Origin: Mucilaginibacter sp. UBA5151
GTDB lineage: Bacteria; Bacteroidota; Bacteroidia; Sphingobacteriales; Sphingobacteriaceae
Direction of reading: 5' to 3'
DNA: 55,596 nucleotides
NCBI GenBank assembly: GCA_002413785.1
Contig: DHXR01000064.1
Span: 87,055 to 142,650 of the forward strand
The translations under genes were made by a program, and so were the position numbers. This document shows positions 42,392-50,240 of this stretch, in pieces (positions within the stretch are counted from its first letter, which is position 1; every line of letters starts with the position of its first letter). The notes under the pieces are model-generated. The model searched no databases and was not told the origin of the DNA. It saw only the letters and a program-made list of their open reading frames with translations.

Positions 42392-42592
42392 ATGAATAAC
42401 CATCTGGAAAGAATTACGATAGATACAGGTATATGCCATGGCAAAGCATGTATCCGGCACATGCGATGGCCGGTTGAGGTAATTATTGATTTAATAGCCT
42501 CCGGGATGACATTTGATGAGATTATCGCGGATCATCCGGAATTAGAAAAAGATGATATTCTCGCTGCATTGACTTATGCTAAAATTGCCTGA
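42392..42592 (+). CDS. DUF433 domain protein
   Basis: The 66-residue protein reads LERITIDTGICHGKACIRHM, then WPVEVIIDLIASGMTFDEII and HPELEKDDILAALTYA, the DUF433 winged-helix-like domain. DUF433 proteins are often paired as antitoxins with PIN or DUF5615 toxins, but no toxin gene follows here; a repeat element does. The TGA stop is part of that repeat's TIR, so the original end, and possibly a partner gene, may have been lost. Confidence 0.85.
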   Translation: MNNHLERITIDTGICHGKACIRHMRWPVEVIIDLIASGMTFDEIIADHPELEKDDILAALTYAKIA

Positions 42593-42676
42593 ACCATGAT
42601 TCACCTGATTGAAGGATTTTCATGATCATCGTCAATCATGGTAATCTGTTAATCCTAAAAATCATGGTTCAGACAA
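42585..42676. mobile_element. Second copy of the 16-bp-TIR repeat, ending the DUF433 gene
   Basis: TTGCCTGAACCATGAT (42585-42600) and the inverse ATCATGGTTCAGACAA (42661-42676) match the TIRs of 38732-38829 with one difference. The interior again holds ATCC and GGATT sub-repeats. Bases TGA at 42590-42592 in the left TIR are the in-frame stop codon of the DUF433 gene. Confidence 0.75.
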
Positions 42677-42725
42677 AAAAGGGGTTGACTTGTCTCTACC
42701 CATTACATATTCAAAAAGCAGCGGC

Positions 42726-42842
42726 GGCTGTCATTATAAGGCACTCGAAGCATGAGCGCAAAGGCACAACGCCAATGCATTAGCGCCAATGGCAAAGCGT
42801 ACAGGCCACCCCGCATGGTTCGAGTACCTCAACATGACAGCC
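42726..42842. repeat. Large imperfect hairpin repeat
   Basis: GGCTGTCAT (42726-42734) pairs with ATGACAGCC (42834-42842). Inside them AGGCACTCGAAGCATG pairs imperfectly with GCATGGTTCGAGTACCT. A T run (42843-42849) follows, so it could also end plus-strand transcription. No coding capacity. Confidence 0.6.
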
Positions 42843-42861
42843 TTTTTTTGTCATTCCCCCC

Positions 42862-42902
42862 CTCTTACAACCCTTACAACCTTTTACAACCCTTACAACC
42901 AA
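42862..42902 (+). repeat. TTACAACC-type tandem repeat, second tract
   Basis: Four to five units of TTACAACCC or TTACAACCT lie directly before the end of the glycosyltransferase gene. They match the unit of the tract at 39656-39733. Confidence 0.6.
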
Positions 42903-42905
42903 CCA

Positions 42906-43664
42906 TCAATCGTTCGTCCTTCTGTTCCATACCCAATACCATCCCAAATTAAAAGCAATAACCGCATGGTTGAATAAAGTTGGGATCAAACCGTAATACC
43001 GCTTCATAATGTCAAACCGTTCCGTTAAACTTTGGCGGTGTTTGGCCTTTGACATCCCGCCGACCATGTACCTGGCTACATAATGGTGTACGTTTACTAT
43101 CTTTTTTGCCTTTTTTGCGGCCCGGATGATCCAGTCGATGTCGGCGCTTAACTCGTATTGGCGGTCGTAGGACTCAGTGATCGAACGGCGGACATATATC
43201 GCCTGGTGACTTACACTCATACCATATTTAAAACTCCGCCAGGTAAAGTGTTTGGGGGCTTTATGACGGCGCCGGCCCAGGCTCTGTCCTTCGGCATTGA
43301 TCATTTCTGTTTCACCGTAATAGATATCAGCATCCGGGGCAGAAGCGAAAACCTGTGCAACCGTATCCGGCGCAAAAAACTCATCGCCCGAATTCATAAA
43401 CAGCACATAATCGCCGGTAGCAGTAGCGAGGCCTTTGTTCATGGCGTCATAAATTCCTTCGTCCTTTTCGCTGATGAGTTTTGAAACGTTGGCGCTATAA
43501 CGGTTAATTATCCTGATGGTGCCATCGCTTGATAAGCCGTCAACAATAATATATTCAATGTCTGTATAGGTTTGGTTTATTACCGATAGCATTGTCCGCT
43601 CAATATCCTTAACATTATTGTAAACAATGGTTATGACCGACAATTTTGGTTTAAAATCTGTCAT
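42906..43664 (-). CDS. Glycosyltransferase family 2 (WcaA-like)
   Basis: The 252-residue protein has the GT-A opening LSVITIVYNNVKDIERTMLS, a nucleotide-sugar aspartate region YIIVDGLSSDGT, and DYVLFMNSGDEFF, where a DxD-like acidic pair would bind metal. The length and the AIYVRRSI and YELSADIDWIIRA segments match the colanic-acid-type GT2 group. It probably adds a sugar during surface polysaccharide synthesis. It overlaps the preceding GT4 gene by 4 bp. Confidence 0.9.
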   Translation of the reverse strand: MTDFKPKLSVITIVYNNVKDIERTMLSVINQTYTDIEYIIVDGLSSDGTIRIINRYSANVSKLISEKDEGIYDAMNKGLATATGDYVLFMNSGDEFFAPDTVAQVFASAPDADIYYGETEMINAEGQSLGRRRHKAPKHFTWRSFKYGMSVSHQAIYVRRSITESYDRQYELSADIDWIIRAAKKAKKIVNVHHYVARYMVGGMSKAKHRQSLTERFDIMKRYYGLIPTLFNHAVIAFNLGWYWVWNRRTND

Positions 43665-44929
43665 TTGTTTAAAATAGATTGATAAACGGCTAAATATTTT
43701 GATGCTACGATCTCATTCGTGAAGTTGTCCAATACTTTTTTCCTTGCACTGGCTGCCAATTCCGTTTTCCTGCCGGAATTTAAAACATAATTTATCCCGG
43801 CGGCAAAATCCGCGGATGATTTGAAATGGGCCAGGTAGCCGTTTTGCTGATGTTCCACCATATCGGGGATGCCCCCGGTATTAAAGGCTACTACCGGCGT
43901 TCCGCAGGCCAGGGATTCCATTATTGTGTTGGGCAGGTTGTCTTCTATCGCCGGCGTAACAAATACATCAGCGAGGCTGTAAAGCTCTGCCAGATCATTT
44001 TGCGAGGTGATTACGTTCAGTTCGTGCACTTTGAAGGGTAATTGGTTTACATCAAACGATTTGTTTTTTCCGAAAATCACAATTTCCACATCTTCAACGT
44101 CCGGATAATCGCTTTTCAGATGATGCAGCGCTTCAACCAGATAAGTGATGCCCTTGCGCCTGTCGAGTATATTGGCAGCGCCAAAAAGGATGATTTTTGC
44201 TTTTGGGCTGATGTTCCATTTTAGCTTTGCAGCATTTTTGTCTTTCGGCGAAAAAACCGCCGTATCAATGGGGTTGGGTATCGTTTCAATACGGAAATCT
44301 TTTAGCAGGGAACTTGTACGGGCCACATCCGCCAGCCAATGGCTGCAGGTTACAAAAACAATATTTTTTGCCGATTTCAGCATCCCGCTTTTACGCAGCC
44401 AGCCGCTGCTTGAAATATCATTATCACCACTATCACGCAGCATCCAGCAATTGCCGCATTCATTTACAAAATGGCCGCAATCCCCTGCATAATGGCAGCC
44501 GCCGGTAAAAGCCCACATATCATGTAAGGTCCAAACTACGGGTTTGCCTGTTTCAAACAGCTTTTTTAAATTATTTATAGAAAGATACCCGCTGTTGGTC
44601 CAGTGCAGATGTAAGATATCGGCATTTAAAACAGATGCTTGTCTGCTTATATCGGTACCTGTACCGGCGGTTGAAAATGCGAACCTTACCGACCTGTCTT
44701 TCGCCTTAAACCATATAAAAGGCAGGCGCTCGTATAAAAAGTTAAATTTTATTTTTAGCCTGCCGATGAAATTATCACCAATACTTACAACCCGCGGTTC
44801 AATGGTCTTTTTGTCCTGCACCTGCATTTGTACATCAACCTGTTGTAATTCCAGCGCTTTTAGCAGGCGCATACAGGCTGCCGGGGCGCCGCCACCGGCA
44901 TCGGAGGTATTAATTAAAGTTACTTTCAT
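43661..44929 (-). CDS. Glycosyltransferase family 4
   Basis: The 422-residue GT-B enzyme has the N-terminal acceptor domain (NTSDAGGGAPAACMRLLKAL, LHDMWAFTGGCHYAGDCGHF with a Cys-rich loop) and the donor domain with KIILFGAANILDRRKGI and the EX7E motif in PAIEDNLPNTIMESLACG. The Cys-rich HYAGDCGHFVNECGNC segment is usual in WcaC-like colanic acid transferases. It is coupled to the GT2 gene downstream. Confidence 0.92.
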   Translation of the reverse strand: MKVTLINTSDAGGGAPAACMRLLKALELQQVDVQMQVQDKKTIEPRVVSIGDNFIGRLKIKFNFLYERLPFIWFKAKDRSVRFAFSTAGTGTDISRQASVLNADILHLHWTNSGYLSINNLKKLFETGKPVVWTLHDMWAFTGGCHYAGDCGHFVNECGNCWMLRDSGDNDISSSGWLRKSGMLKSAKNIVFVTCSHWLADVARTSSLLKDFRIETIPNPIDTAVFSPKDKNAAKLKWNISPKAKIILFGAANILDRRKGITYLVEALHHLKSDYPDVEDVEIVIFGKNKSFDVNQLPFKVHELNVITSQNDLAELYSLADVFVTPAIEDNLPNTIMESLACGTPVVAFNTGGIPDMVEHQQNGYLAHFKSSADFAAGINYVLNSGRKTELAASARKKVLDNFTNEIVASKYLAVYQSILNK

Positions 44930-44993
44930 TAAGCGGCGCTATTTATATTGGCAATTATAACAAATCTAAAATGAAAACTTTACTTTTGACAAG

Positions 44994-45497
44994 ATGAACT
45001 TTTTTGCTTATTTATTCCAGGATTGGCGGGCCAATCGCCAAAACTTTAAGGCACAATCTGTTTTATTTTCCTTTCGCCTGTTACAGGCTTTTAACCGTTA
45101 TACCCTTATCAAAATTATATTTTACCCTTACTTTATGCTGTACCGTTTTTGGGTGGAATGGATTTTGGGGATAGAGCTGCCCCGGAAATTAACGATAGGC
45201 AAAGGTTTGTCGCTTTACCACGGACAGGCGCTTGTGGTGAATAAAAGCGTTGTTATTGGCGAACATTGTGTGTTGAGGAATTCAACCACTATCGGGCATA
45301 AAAAATTAGCCAACGGTACTTTCAGCGGCTGTCCGCGGATAGGTAATAATGTGGATATTGGCGCTAATGTGTGCATCATCGGCGATGTAACTATCGGTGA
45401 TAATGTGATCATCGGGGCCGGGAGTGTGGTAACAAAGGATATTCCATCTGATTGCATAGCGGTGGGTAATCCGGCGAGGGTATTGGAGAAGAAATAA
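44994..45497 (+). CDS. Left-handed beta-helix acyltransferase (serine acetyltransferase-like)
   Basis: The 167-residue protein has an N-terminal helical part (RLLQAFNRYTLIKIIFYPYF) and then hexapeptide repeats from GKGLSLYHGQALVVNKSVVI to IGDNVIIGAGSVVTKDIPSD with GNPARVLEKK at the end. This is the SAT-like group to which WcaB of colanic acid synthesis belongs. Given its neighbours it probably acetylates a polysaccharide sugar and not free serine. It is divergent from the GT4 gene with 64 bp between them. Confidence 0.85.
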   Translation: MNFFAYLFQDWRANRQNFKAQSVLFSFRLLQAFNRYTLIKIIFYPYFMLYRFWVEWILGIELPRKLTIGKGLSLYHGQALVVNKSVVIGEHCVLRNSTTIGHKKLANGTFSGCPRIGNNVDIGANVCIIGDVTIGDNVIIGAGSVVTKDIPSDCIAVGNPARVLEKK

Positions 45498-45510
45498 CAG
45501 AGTTGACATT

Positions 45511-45542
45511 GTAGAGACGCCCCGATACATCGGGGCGTCTCC
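45511..45542 (+). repeat. REP palindrome, GC-rich subtype
   Basis: GTAGAGACGCCCCGAT, two bases, and ATCGGGGCGTCTC form a perfect stem. It lies 13 bp after the acyltransferase stop codon, between it and the methyltransferase gene. Confidence 0.75.
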
Positions 45543-45556
45543 GGATATTTATATTA

Positions 45557-46309
45557 ATGGAACAAAATTTAACAGATCGCGCTTTCTGGAAGTCTTTTTG
45601 GGAATCGAAAAAGGACATCATCTTTTACCTGAAGCCTGATTATCATTTCGGGGCTATATTAGCCAAACTGATCAAAGAAAAAAGTATTAAAACGGCTATT
45701 GAACTCGGCGGTTTTCCGGGTTATTACGCCACTTTTCTTAAAAAATACTATCAGTTGGATACTACCCTGTTTGATTATTTCATCCATGAGGGGATCATTG
45801 ACCAGCTCCTTAAAAAAAACGGCCTGAAACACGGCGATGTTAAAATTATTGAAGCCGATCTTTTTGAATACCAGCCAGCAATTCTATTTGATTTAGTTAC
45901 GTCTTTTGGCTTGATAGAGCATTTTAACGATACCAAAGCCATTATTGAAACCCATCTGCAATTTTTAAAACCCGGCGGTGTATTGTTTATCACGCTGCCA
46001 AACTTTAAAGCCGTTAATGGCTGGGTACAACGCAAGTTCGACCGTGACAATTACGATAAGCATAATATTGCCTGTATGGACCCCAAATTACTTGCTGAAT
46101 GCTGCCGGCAATTGGGGCTTACCGAAGTGGAAAGCTTTTACCATGGCAAATTTTCGGTCTGGCTGGAGAACCGCGCCGAACAGGGGGGATTGGTTAAGGC
46201 GCTGGTAAAAACCATCTGGCTGGCAGGGAAGGTTTTTACAAAAATTGTGCCTGTGGAAAGCAAAGCCTTATCGCCATACATTGTGGTGAAAGCGGTGAAG
46301 CAGATTTAG
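45557..46309 (+). CDS. Class I SAM-dependent methyltransferase
   Basis: The 250-residue protein has motif I as AIELGGFPGYYATFLKKYY (about residues 41-59), an acidic end of strand 2 in TTLFDYFIHEG, and the motif III-IV region FDLVTSFGLIEHFND followed by FLKPGGVLFITLPN. The substrate is unknown; location suggests a sugar or lipid intermediate of the polysaccharide cluster. The stop codon is included in a 24-bp direct repeat that flanks a MITE-like element. Confidence 0.85.
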   Translation: MEQNLTDRAFWKSFWESKKDIIFYLKPDYHFGAILAKLIKEKSIKTAIELGGFPGYYATFLKKYYQLDTTLFDYFIHEGIIDQLLKKNGLKHGDVKIIEADLFEYQPAILFDLVTSFGLIEHFNDTKAIIETHLQFLKPGGVLFITLPNFKAVNGWVQRKFDRDNYDKHNIACMDPKLLAECCRQLGLTEVESFYHGKFSVWLENRAEQGGLVKALVKTIWLAGKVFTKIVPVESKALSPYIVVKAVKQI

Positions 46310-46321
46310 AAAAAGAAAAAA
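46298..46321 (+). repeat. 24-bp direct repeat, left copy
   Basis: AAGCAGATTTAG plus AAAAAGAAAAAA covers the last three codons and the stop of the methyltransferase gene. An identical copy is at 46438-46461 on the other side of a MITE-like element. Confidence 0.8.
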
Positions 46322-46437
46322 TCCAGTTCGCCTCACCCAACCCTCTCCAAAGGAGAGGGCTTTAAAAAAGAGCGCAGCTAAAGTCCTCTCCTTTGGAGAG
46401 GATTTAGGTGAGGCCAAAATGCCGGGCAGCACGAACT
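46322..46437. mobile_element. MITE-like element (GCCTCACC family) before the aminopeptidase gene
   Basis: The arms GCCTCACCCAACCCTCTCC and GGAGAGGATTTAGGTGAGGC run from 46330 to 46415, each with the CCTCTCCAAAGGAGAGG palindrome. Outside them AGTTCG and CGAACT (46324-46329, 46432-46437) are a further inverted pair. Identical 24-bp direct repeats lie immediately outside (46298-46321 and 46438-46461). Confidence 0.75.
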
Positions 46438-46461
46438 AAGCAGATTTAGAAAAAGAAAAAA
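46438..46461 (+). repeat. 24-bp direct repeat, right copy
   Basis: It is identical to 46298-46321 and stands just upstream of the aminopeptidase P start codon at 46464. It still contains the TAG and last codons of the methyltransferase gene as a duplicated remnant. Confidence 0.8.
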
Positions 46462-46463
46462 AA

Positions 46464-47867
46464 ATGAAACTCCAACTTTTTAACAAACAGGGTTATATTG
46501 ACCGGAGAAATATTTTAAAGCAAAACATCGGGCAGGATGGGCTTATCCTGCTTTTGGGCAACGAGGATAGCAGCATGAACTATAAGGACAATTGCTACCC
46601 CTTCAGGCAGGACAGCAGTTTTCTTTATTATTTCGGGCTGGATGTACCGGTGCTTGCCGCTATTATTGATACAGATACCGGCGAAGAAGTAATTTTCGGC
46701 GATGAATTAAGCATGGATGATATCATCTGGACAGGCACCCTGCCATCTGTAAAGGAAATGGCATCCCAGGTTGGTGTTAACAAAACAAGCCCTTATTCGC
46801 AGGTTGTTCATTATATTCATAAAGCCATTACTGCTGGCAGAAAAGTGCATATCCTGCCGCCTTACCGCCCTGAAAATAAAATTAAACTGGCAGCCTGGCT
46901 CAATGTTAGTCTGAATGACGTTGCCGATCATGTTTCCGTAAAACTCATCAAAGCCGTTATTGCCCAGCGGGTGATCAAATCGCCGCTGGAAATTGAGCAA
47001 ATGGAAAACGCGGTGTCTGTCAGCGTTGATATGGAGCTGGCAGTCATTAAACATACACGCCCCGGTATAAAGGAATACGAATTGGTGGCCAAGGCCCTTG
47101 AAGCTGCCGCAGCAGCCAACTCGCGCCTGGGTTATCCTGCCATCATTACCACTCACGGACAAACCCTCCACACCCATTATTACGGCAACACATTGCAGGA
47201 AGGCCGGATGGTTTTAAGTGACATAGGTGCAGAAAATGCCATGCATTATGGCGGCGATCTTACCCGCACCTTCCCCGTCGGGCGCAGTTTTACCACCCGG
47301 CAAAAGGAATTATACGAGGTGGTACTAAATTCCATGGACCATGCTATAAGTATGCTAAAACCAGGGGTGAGGTATAAAGATATACACCTGGCGGCCTGCC
47401 AAAAACTGGTTAAAGGCTTAAAACAGGTAAACCTGATGAAAGGCGATCCCGCCGAAGCAGTGGCAGCAGGCGCGCACACCATGTTTTTTCAATGCGGATT
47501 AGGGCATTTGCTGGGTATGGATACCCACGATATGGAAGATCTGGGCGAACAATATGTTGGCTATACTGATACCCTGAAAAAGGAAACGGCTATTTTCGGC
47601 CTTAAATCATTGCGTTTGGGCCGCGAACTGGAAAAAGGCTTTGTATTGACTGTAGAACCCGGCATTTATATCATCCCCGGGTTAATAGACCGCTGGAGAG
47701 CTGAGAAAAAATATGCTGATTTTATTAATTACGATGTTTTAAACACCTATCGCGATTTTGGCGGTATCCGCATAGAGGATAACTTTTTGATAACAGAAAC
47801 CGGCAGCAAGCTGTTGGGTAAATACCTGCCTAAAACGTTAAAAGAGATAGAAGCACTAAAGGATTGA
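46464..47867 (+). CDS. pepP: Aminopeptidase P family metallopeptidase
   Basis: The 467-residue M24B enzyme removes an N-terminal residue ahead of proline. The N-terminal creatinase-like domain covers about residues 1-170. The pita-bread catalytic domain shows the dimetal ligands in MVLSDIGAENAMHYGGDLTR (two Asp), GLGHLLGMDTHD (His), LTVEPGIYI (Glu) and FGGIRIEDNFL (Glu). Length fits AmpP-type enzymes. It is not a polysaccharide gene and seems to sit in the cluster by chance. Confidence 0.93.
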   Translation: MKLQLFNKQGYIDRRNILKQNIGQDGLILLLGNEDSSMNYKDNCYPFRQDSSFLYYFGLDVPVLAAIIDTDTGEEVIFGDELSMDDIIWTGTLPSVKEMASQVGVNKTSPYSQVVHYIHKAITAGRKVHILPPYRPENKIKLAAWLNVSLNDVADHVSVKLIKAVIAQRVIKSPLEIEQMENAVSVSVDMELAVIKHTRPGIKEYELVAKALEAAAAANSRLGYPAIITTHGQTLHTHYYGNTLQEGRMVLSDIGAENAMHYGGDLTRTFPVGRSFTTRQKELYEVVLNSMDHAISMLKPGVRYKDIHLAACQKLVKGLKQVNLMKGDPAEAVAAGAHTMFFQCGLGHLLGMDTHDMEDLGEQYVGYTDTLKKETAIFGLKSLRLGRELEKGFVLTVEPGIYIIPGLIDRWRAEKKYADFINYDVLNTYRDFGGIRIEDNFLITETGSKLLGKYLPKTLKEIEALKD

Positions 47868-48382
47868 GAAGTGTTTTATAGCAATTATACGACAACGTTT
47901 GGGGTGGGTGAGGTTAATTTCGCTTTATAATAATTATGTAAAGGCTTCTATATTATTAACTCCAATTAGCATGAGGCATGTAAGATATTCTTCTTCTTTC
48001 TACCAATATTTGATCCGCCATTGGCGGATTAGTTCATATACAAACAATTCCTGGCACCATTAGGTGCCAAATATTGGTAGAAAACAAATGAAAATAAATT
48101 TGCGTGCTGTAGGCACGAAACCTATCCGCCTTCCAATTATTCCAGTAATTTTAAAATATATCGTTTGTTATCATCTAAAGTTTTGATCGTTGCAATTTAG
48201 CAATGAAATACCCCCCAATAGGTGGACGACAAAATTCGTTAGCATGGCGGTTCGTTTCGTGCCTACAGCACGCAAAATCTTGTTCTTGTTAGGCTACCAA
48301 TATTTGACCCGCCAGGGGCGGGTCGGTAATTACATAAAATCGACGGAACACAACCATACCCTGAAATATCGGGGCGTAATTG
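47868..48382. repeat. Composite inverted-repeat region downstream of pepP
   Basis: This 515-bp stretch holds several paired sequences. TTTCTACCAATATTTG (47997-48012) is inverted at 48068-48083. TTGCGTGCTGTAGGCACG (from 48100, 22 bp in all) is inverted at 48254-48275. CTACCAATATTTGATCCGCC (from 48000) recurs in direct form at 48294. TCCGCCATTGGCGGA and GACCCGCCAGGGGCGGGTC are local palindromes. The plus frame 48190-48465 spans these repeats and is not a credible gene. Confidence 0.65.
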
Positions 48383-49300
48383 CTATTTCTTCACAAAATA
48401 CTTCCCTTGCAACTGCCTCACAAACCGCAATCCTCGTTGCAGCAAATTGCCTTTACGGTTTTTAAGGAATTTTTTAATGGCCTGGTAAGCCTGTTGGTTT
48501 TCTTTTATTTCGGCAGGGAATTGTTTAATGATTTTTTGGGCTATTTGCACATGGTACATGTCTTCCTTGTTGGAATGTACTCCGCTGCCATCGTTACCTA
48601 TATTTTGAATGAGGGAAGTTGAGGGGTTTAAGGTTAAGCCGCCTTTTAAAAAGATGGAGGCATACCAGCGAATGGCCCATGAATCATTTTTGCCTGCTTT
48701 AAAGCCTTCCAGCTGTTTCCAGAAATTCATGGTGCCTTCAATGGAAAACTGGTCGGTTTTCTTTTTGTCGAATTGCTTGAGCAGTACATCAACATCAGGT
48801 TCAAAATTTTTCCATGCTCCTGCCCAGGTGGCCCAGCCCCAGCTGGTTGCGGCGCGGAAAAAGAAAGTTTGATCAAGTGTTTTATCAGCCAGCTTGTACA
48901 TATAGGCGCCGATATGCATTATCTTTTCCTCTTCAGCATAGCGGGTAAGCGCTTCGTTAAAATATTGAAGGGTAAAGGGTGAAGAAAGCAGGTCGTCTTC
49001 AAAAACAATTACCTTGCCGTATTCATTTACCAGTTGGCTAACCCCGCTGATGATAGAATTGGCCAGGCCAAGGTTTTCAGTCCGGGCGATAACTTTTACC
49101 GATTTAAAGCCGCTTATTTCTTTTATTAATTGCCTTACCTCCTCAACTTTAGCTTTATCTTCACCTGTTTTTGCGGCATCCGAAAAAATAAACAGGCGCG
49201 ATTCATCGGCCAGCAAGTTTTTCTGCAAATAGCTGATGGTCCGCCTGGTATGCTCGGGACGGTTATAAACAAATAGGGCTATGGGTGCAAGTTTTTGCAT
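48383..49300 (-). CDS. Glycosyltransferase (GT2-like)
   Basis: The 305-residue protein has a GT-A-type start, IALFVYNRPEHTRRTISYLQ, then LFIFSDAAKTGED and NLGLANSIISGVSQL, and the acidic metal-binding KVIVFEDDLLSSPFTLQYFN. The FRAATSWGWATWAGAWKNFE segment is characteristic of a group of polysaccharide-cluster transferases. Sugar and acceptor are unknown. It lies next to the methyltransferase-flippase operon but is separated from it by a MITE-like element. Confidence 0.85.
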   Translation of the reverse strand: MQKLAPIALFVYNRPEHTRRTISYLQKNLLADESRLFIFSDAAKTGEDKAKVEEVRQLIKEISGFKSVKVIARTENLGLANSIISGVSQLVNEYGKVIVFEDDLLSSPFTLQYFNEALTRYAEEEKIMHIGAYMYKLADKTLDQTFFFRAATSWGWATWAGAWKNFEPDVDVLLKQFDKKKTDQFSIEGTMNFWKQLEGFKAGKNDSWAIRWYASIFLKGGLTLNPSTSLIQNIGNDGSGVHSNKEDMYHVQIAQKIIKQFPAEIKENQQAYQAIKKFLKNRKGNLLQRGLRFVRQLQGKYFVKK

Positions 49301-49345
49301 TGAATGAAAACTAATTTTACGAATTTATGCGAATTTCACGAATTC

Positions 49346-49465
49346 GCCTCACCCCGGCCCTCTCCAAAGGAGAGGGAGGTTATAAAACTAACACCTTTAC
49401 TCAAAGTCCTCTCCTTTGGTCCGAAGGACTCCGGACTCCTTCGGAGAGAGGATTTAGGTGAGGCC
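49346..49465. mobile_element. MITE-like element (GCCTCACC family) abutting a methyltransferase stop
   Basis: The left arm is GCCTCACCCCGGCCCTCTCC then AAAGGAGAGGG. The right arm ends GGATTTAGGTGAGGCC. The right palindrome is split by a secondary insert with its own dyad, TCCGAAGGACTCCGGA, near 49420-49444. The element ends at 49465, directly against the stop codon (49466-49468) of the methyltransferase gene. Confidence 0.75.
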
Positions 49466-50239
49466 TTAGAATATATTTACCTGATCGCCGGATTTTTTAC
49501 AAAGAACGGTATAAGCATTTGCTAATTGTTCTTTCTTTTTGGCCCCGAAAATTTGGCCGAGGCCATTTTTCACCATAAACTCCCCTGTAATTTTCAAACT
49601 GGTTATAAAACTTTTTGTTTTTTTTTGATTGATATAGGTATTAAACCGGGTTACTTCGGGTTCAATGAGCGATGTAAGGTCCTTTTCGATTTCAAAACCC
49701 TCGGTGCGCAGTAAGTACCGCAGGGAAGTTGGGGTGTACATATTGATATGCCCATAAGCAAGGAAATGTTTTATCCTTTTATCAACCCCCGGCCGGTAAT
49801 CGAGGGGAACCTCGATGATACAATGACGCGCCACTCGTTTTATTTCACGGAGCAGCAGGCGTTCATGCTCCACATGCTCCAAAACATGCGAGAGGATGAT
49901 CAGATCAAAGCTGTTATCTTCAAAAGGTAAATGGTAACCATCAAAAACCTGCACCGATTTTACACCTTTTATGTTTCTTGCCAGGATATGTGCCACCCCG
50001 CTGTCCGAAATTTCAACGGCATCGTACTCCGGTGCGAAGTCAGCATCAGCCAGGAATTTTAAAATACTGCCGTCGCCTGCACCAACTTCCAATACTTTTT
50101 TAAAGGGATAACCCTTGCATACGCCAATAATATGCTGGGCTTTATATTTTGCACCGAGCATACGCCATGCTTCATCGTGCTGTTGGTAAAATTCGTCGTA
50201 TGCGGTTTTAACATTGCCGCTGATGATCTGTTCAGTCAT
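49466..50239 (-). CDS. Class I SAM-dependent methyltransferase
   Basis: The 257-residue protein has motif I KVLEVGAGDGSILKFLADAD (about residues 48-67), YDAVEISDSG, and FDLIILSHVLEHVEHERLLL, with LREIKRVARHCIIEVP. This is the Methyltransf_11-type fold. Substrate unknown. It lies one base downstream of the next methyltransferase gene and is probably co-transcribed with it and the flippase. Confidence 0.88.
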   Translation of the reverse strand: MTEQIISGNVKTAYDEFYQQHDEAWRMLGAKYKAQHIIGVCKGYPFKKVLEVGAGDGSILKFLADADFAPEYDAVEISDSGVAHILARNIKGVKSVQVFDGYHLPFEDNSFDLIILSHVLEHVEHERLLLREIKRVARHCIIEVPLDYRPGVDKRIKHFLAYGHINMYTPTSLRYLLRTEGFEIEKDLTSLIEPEVTRFNTYINQKKTKSFITSLKITGEFMVKNGLGQIFGAKKKEQLANAYTVLCKKSGDQVNIF

Positions 50240-50240
50240 A

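Noticed and set aside
42752..42977. Overlapping ORFs in the hairpin and TTACAACC region
   Set aside because: Their sequences translate the hairpin repeat and the microsatellite (LQPLQP-type repeats), not a protein.
48190..48465. 91-residue plus-strand ORF
   Set aside because: It spans repeats and the antisense end of a glycosyltransferase gene.
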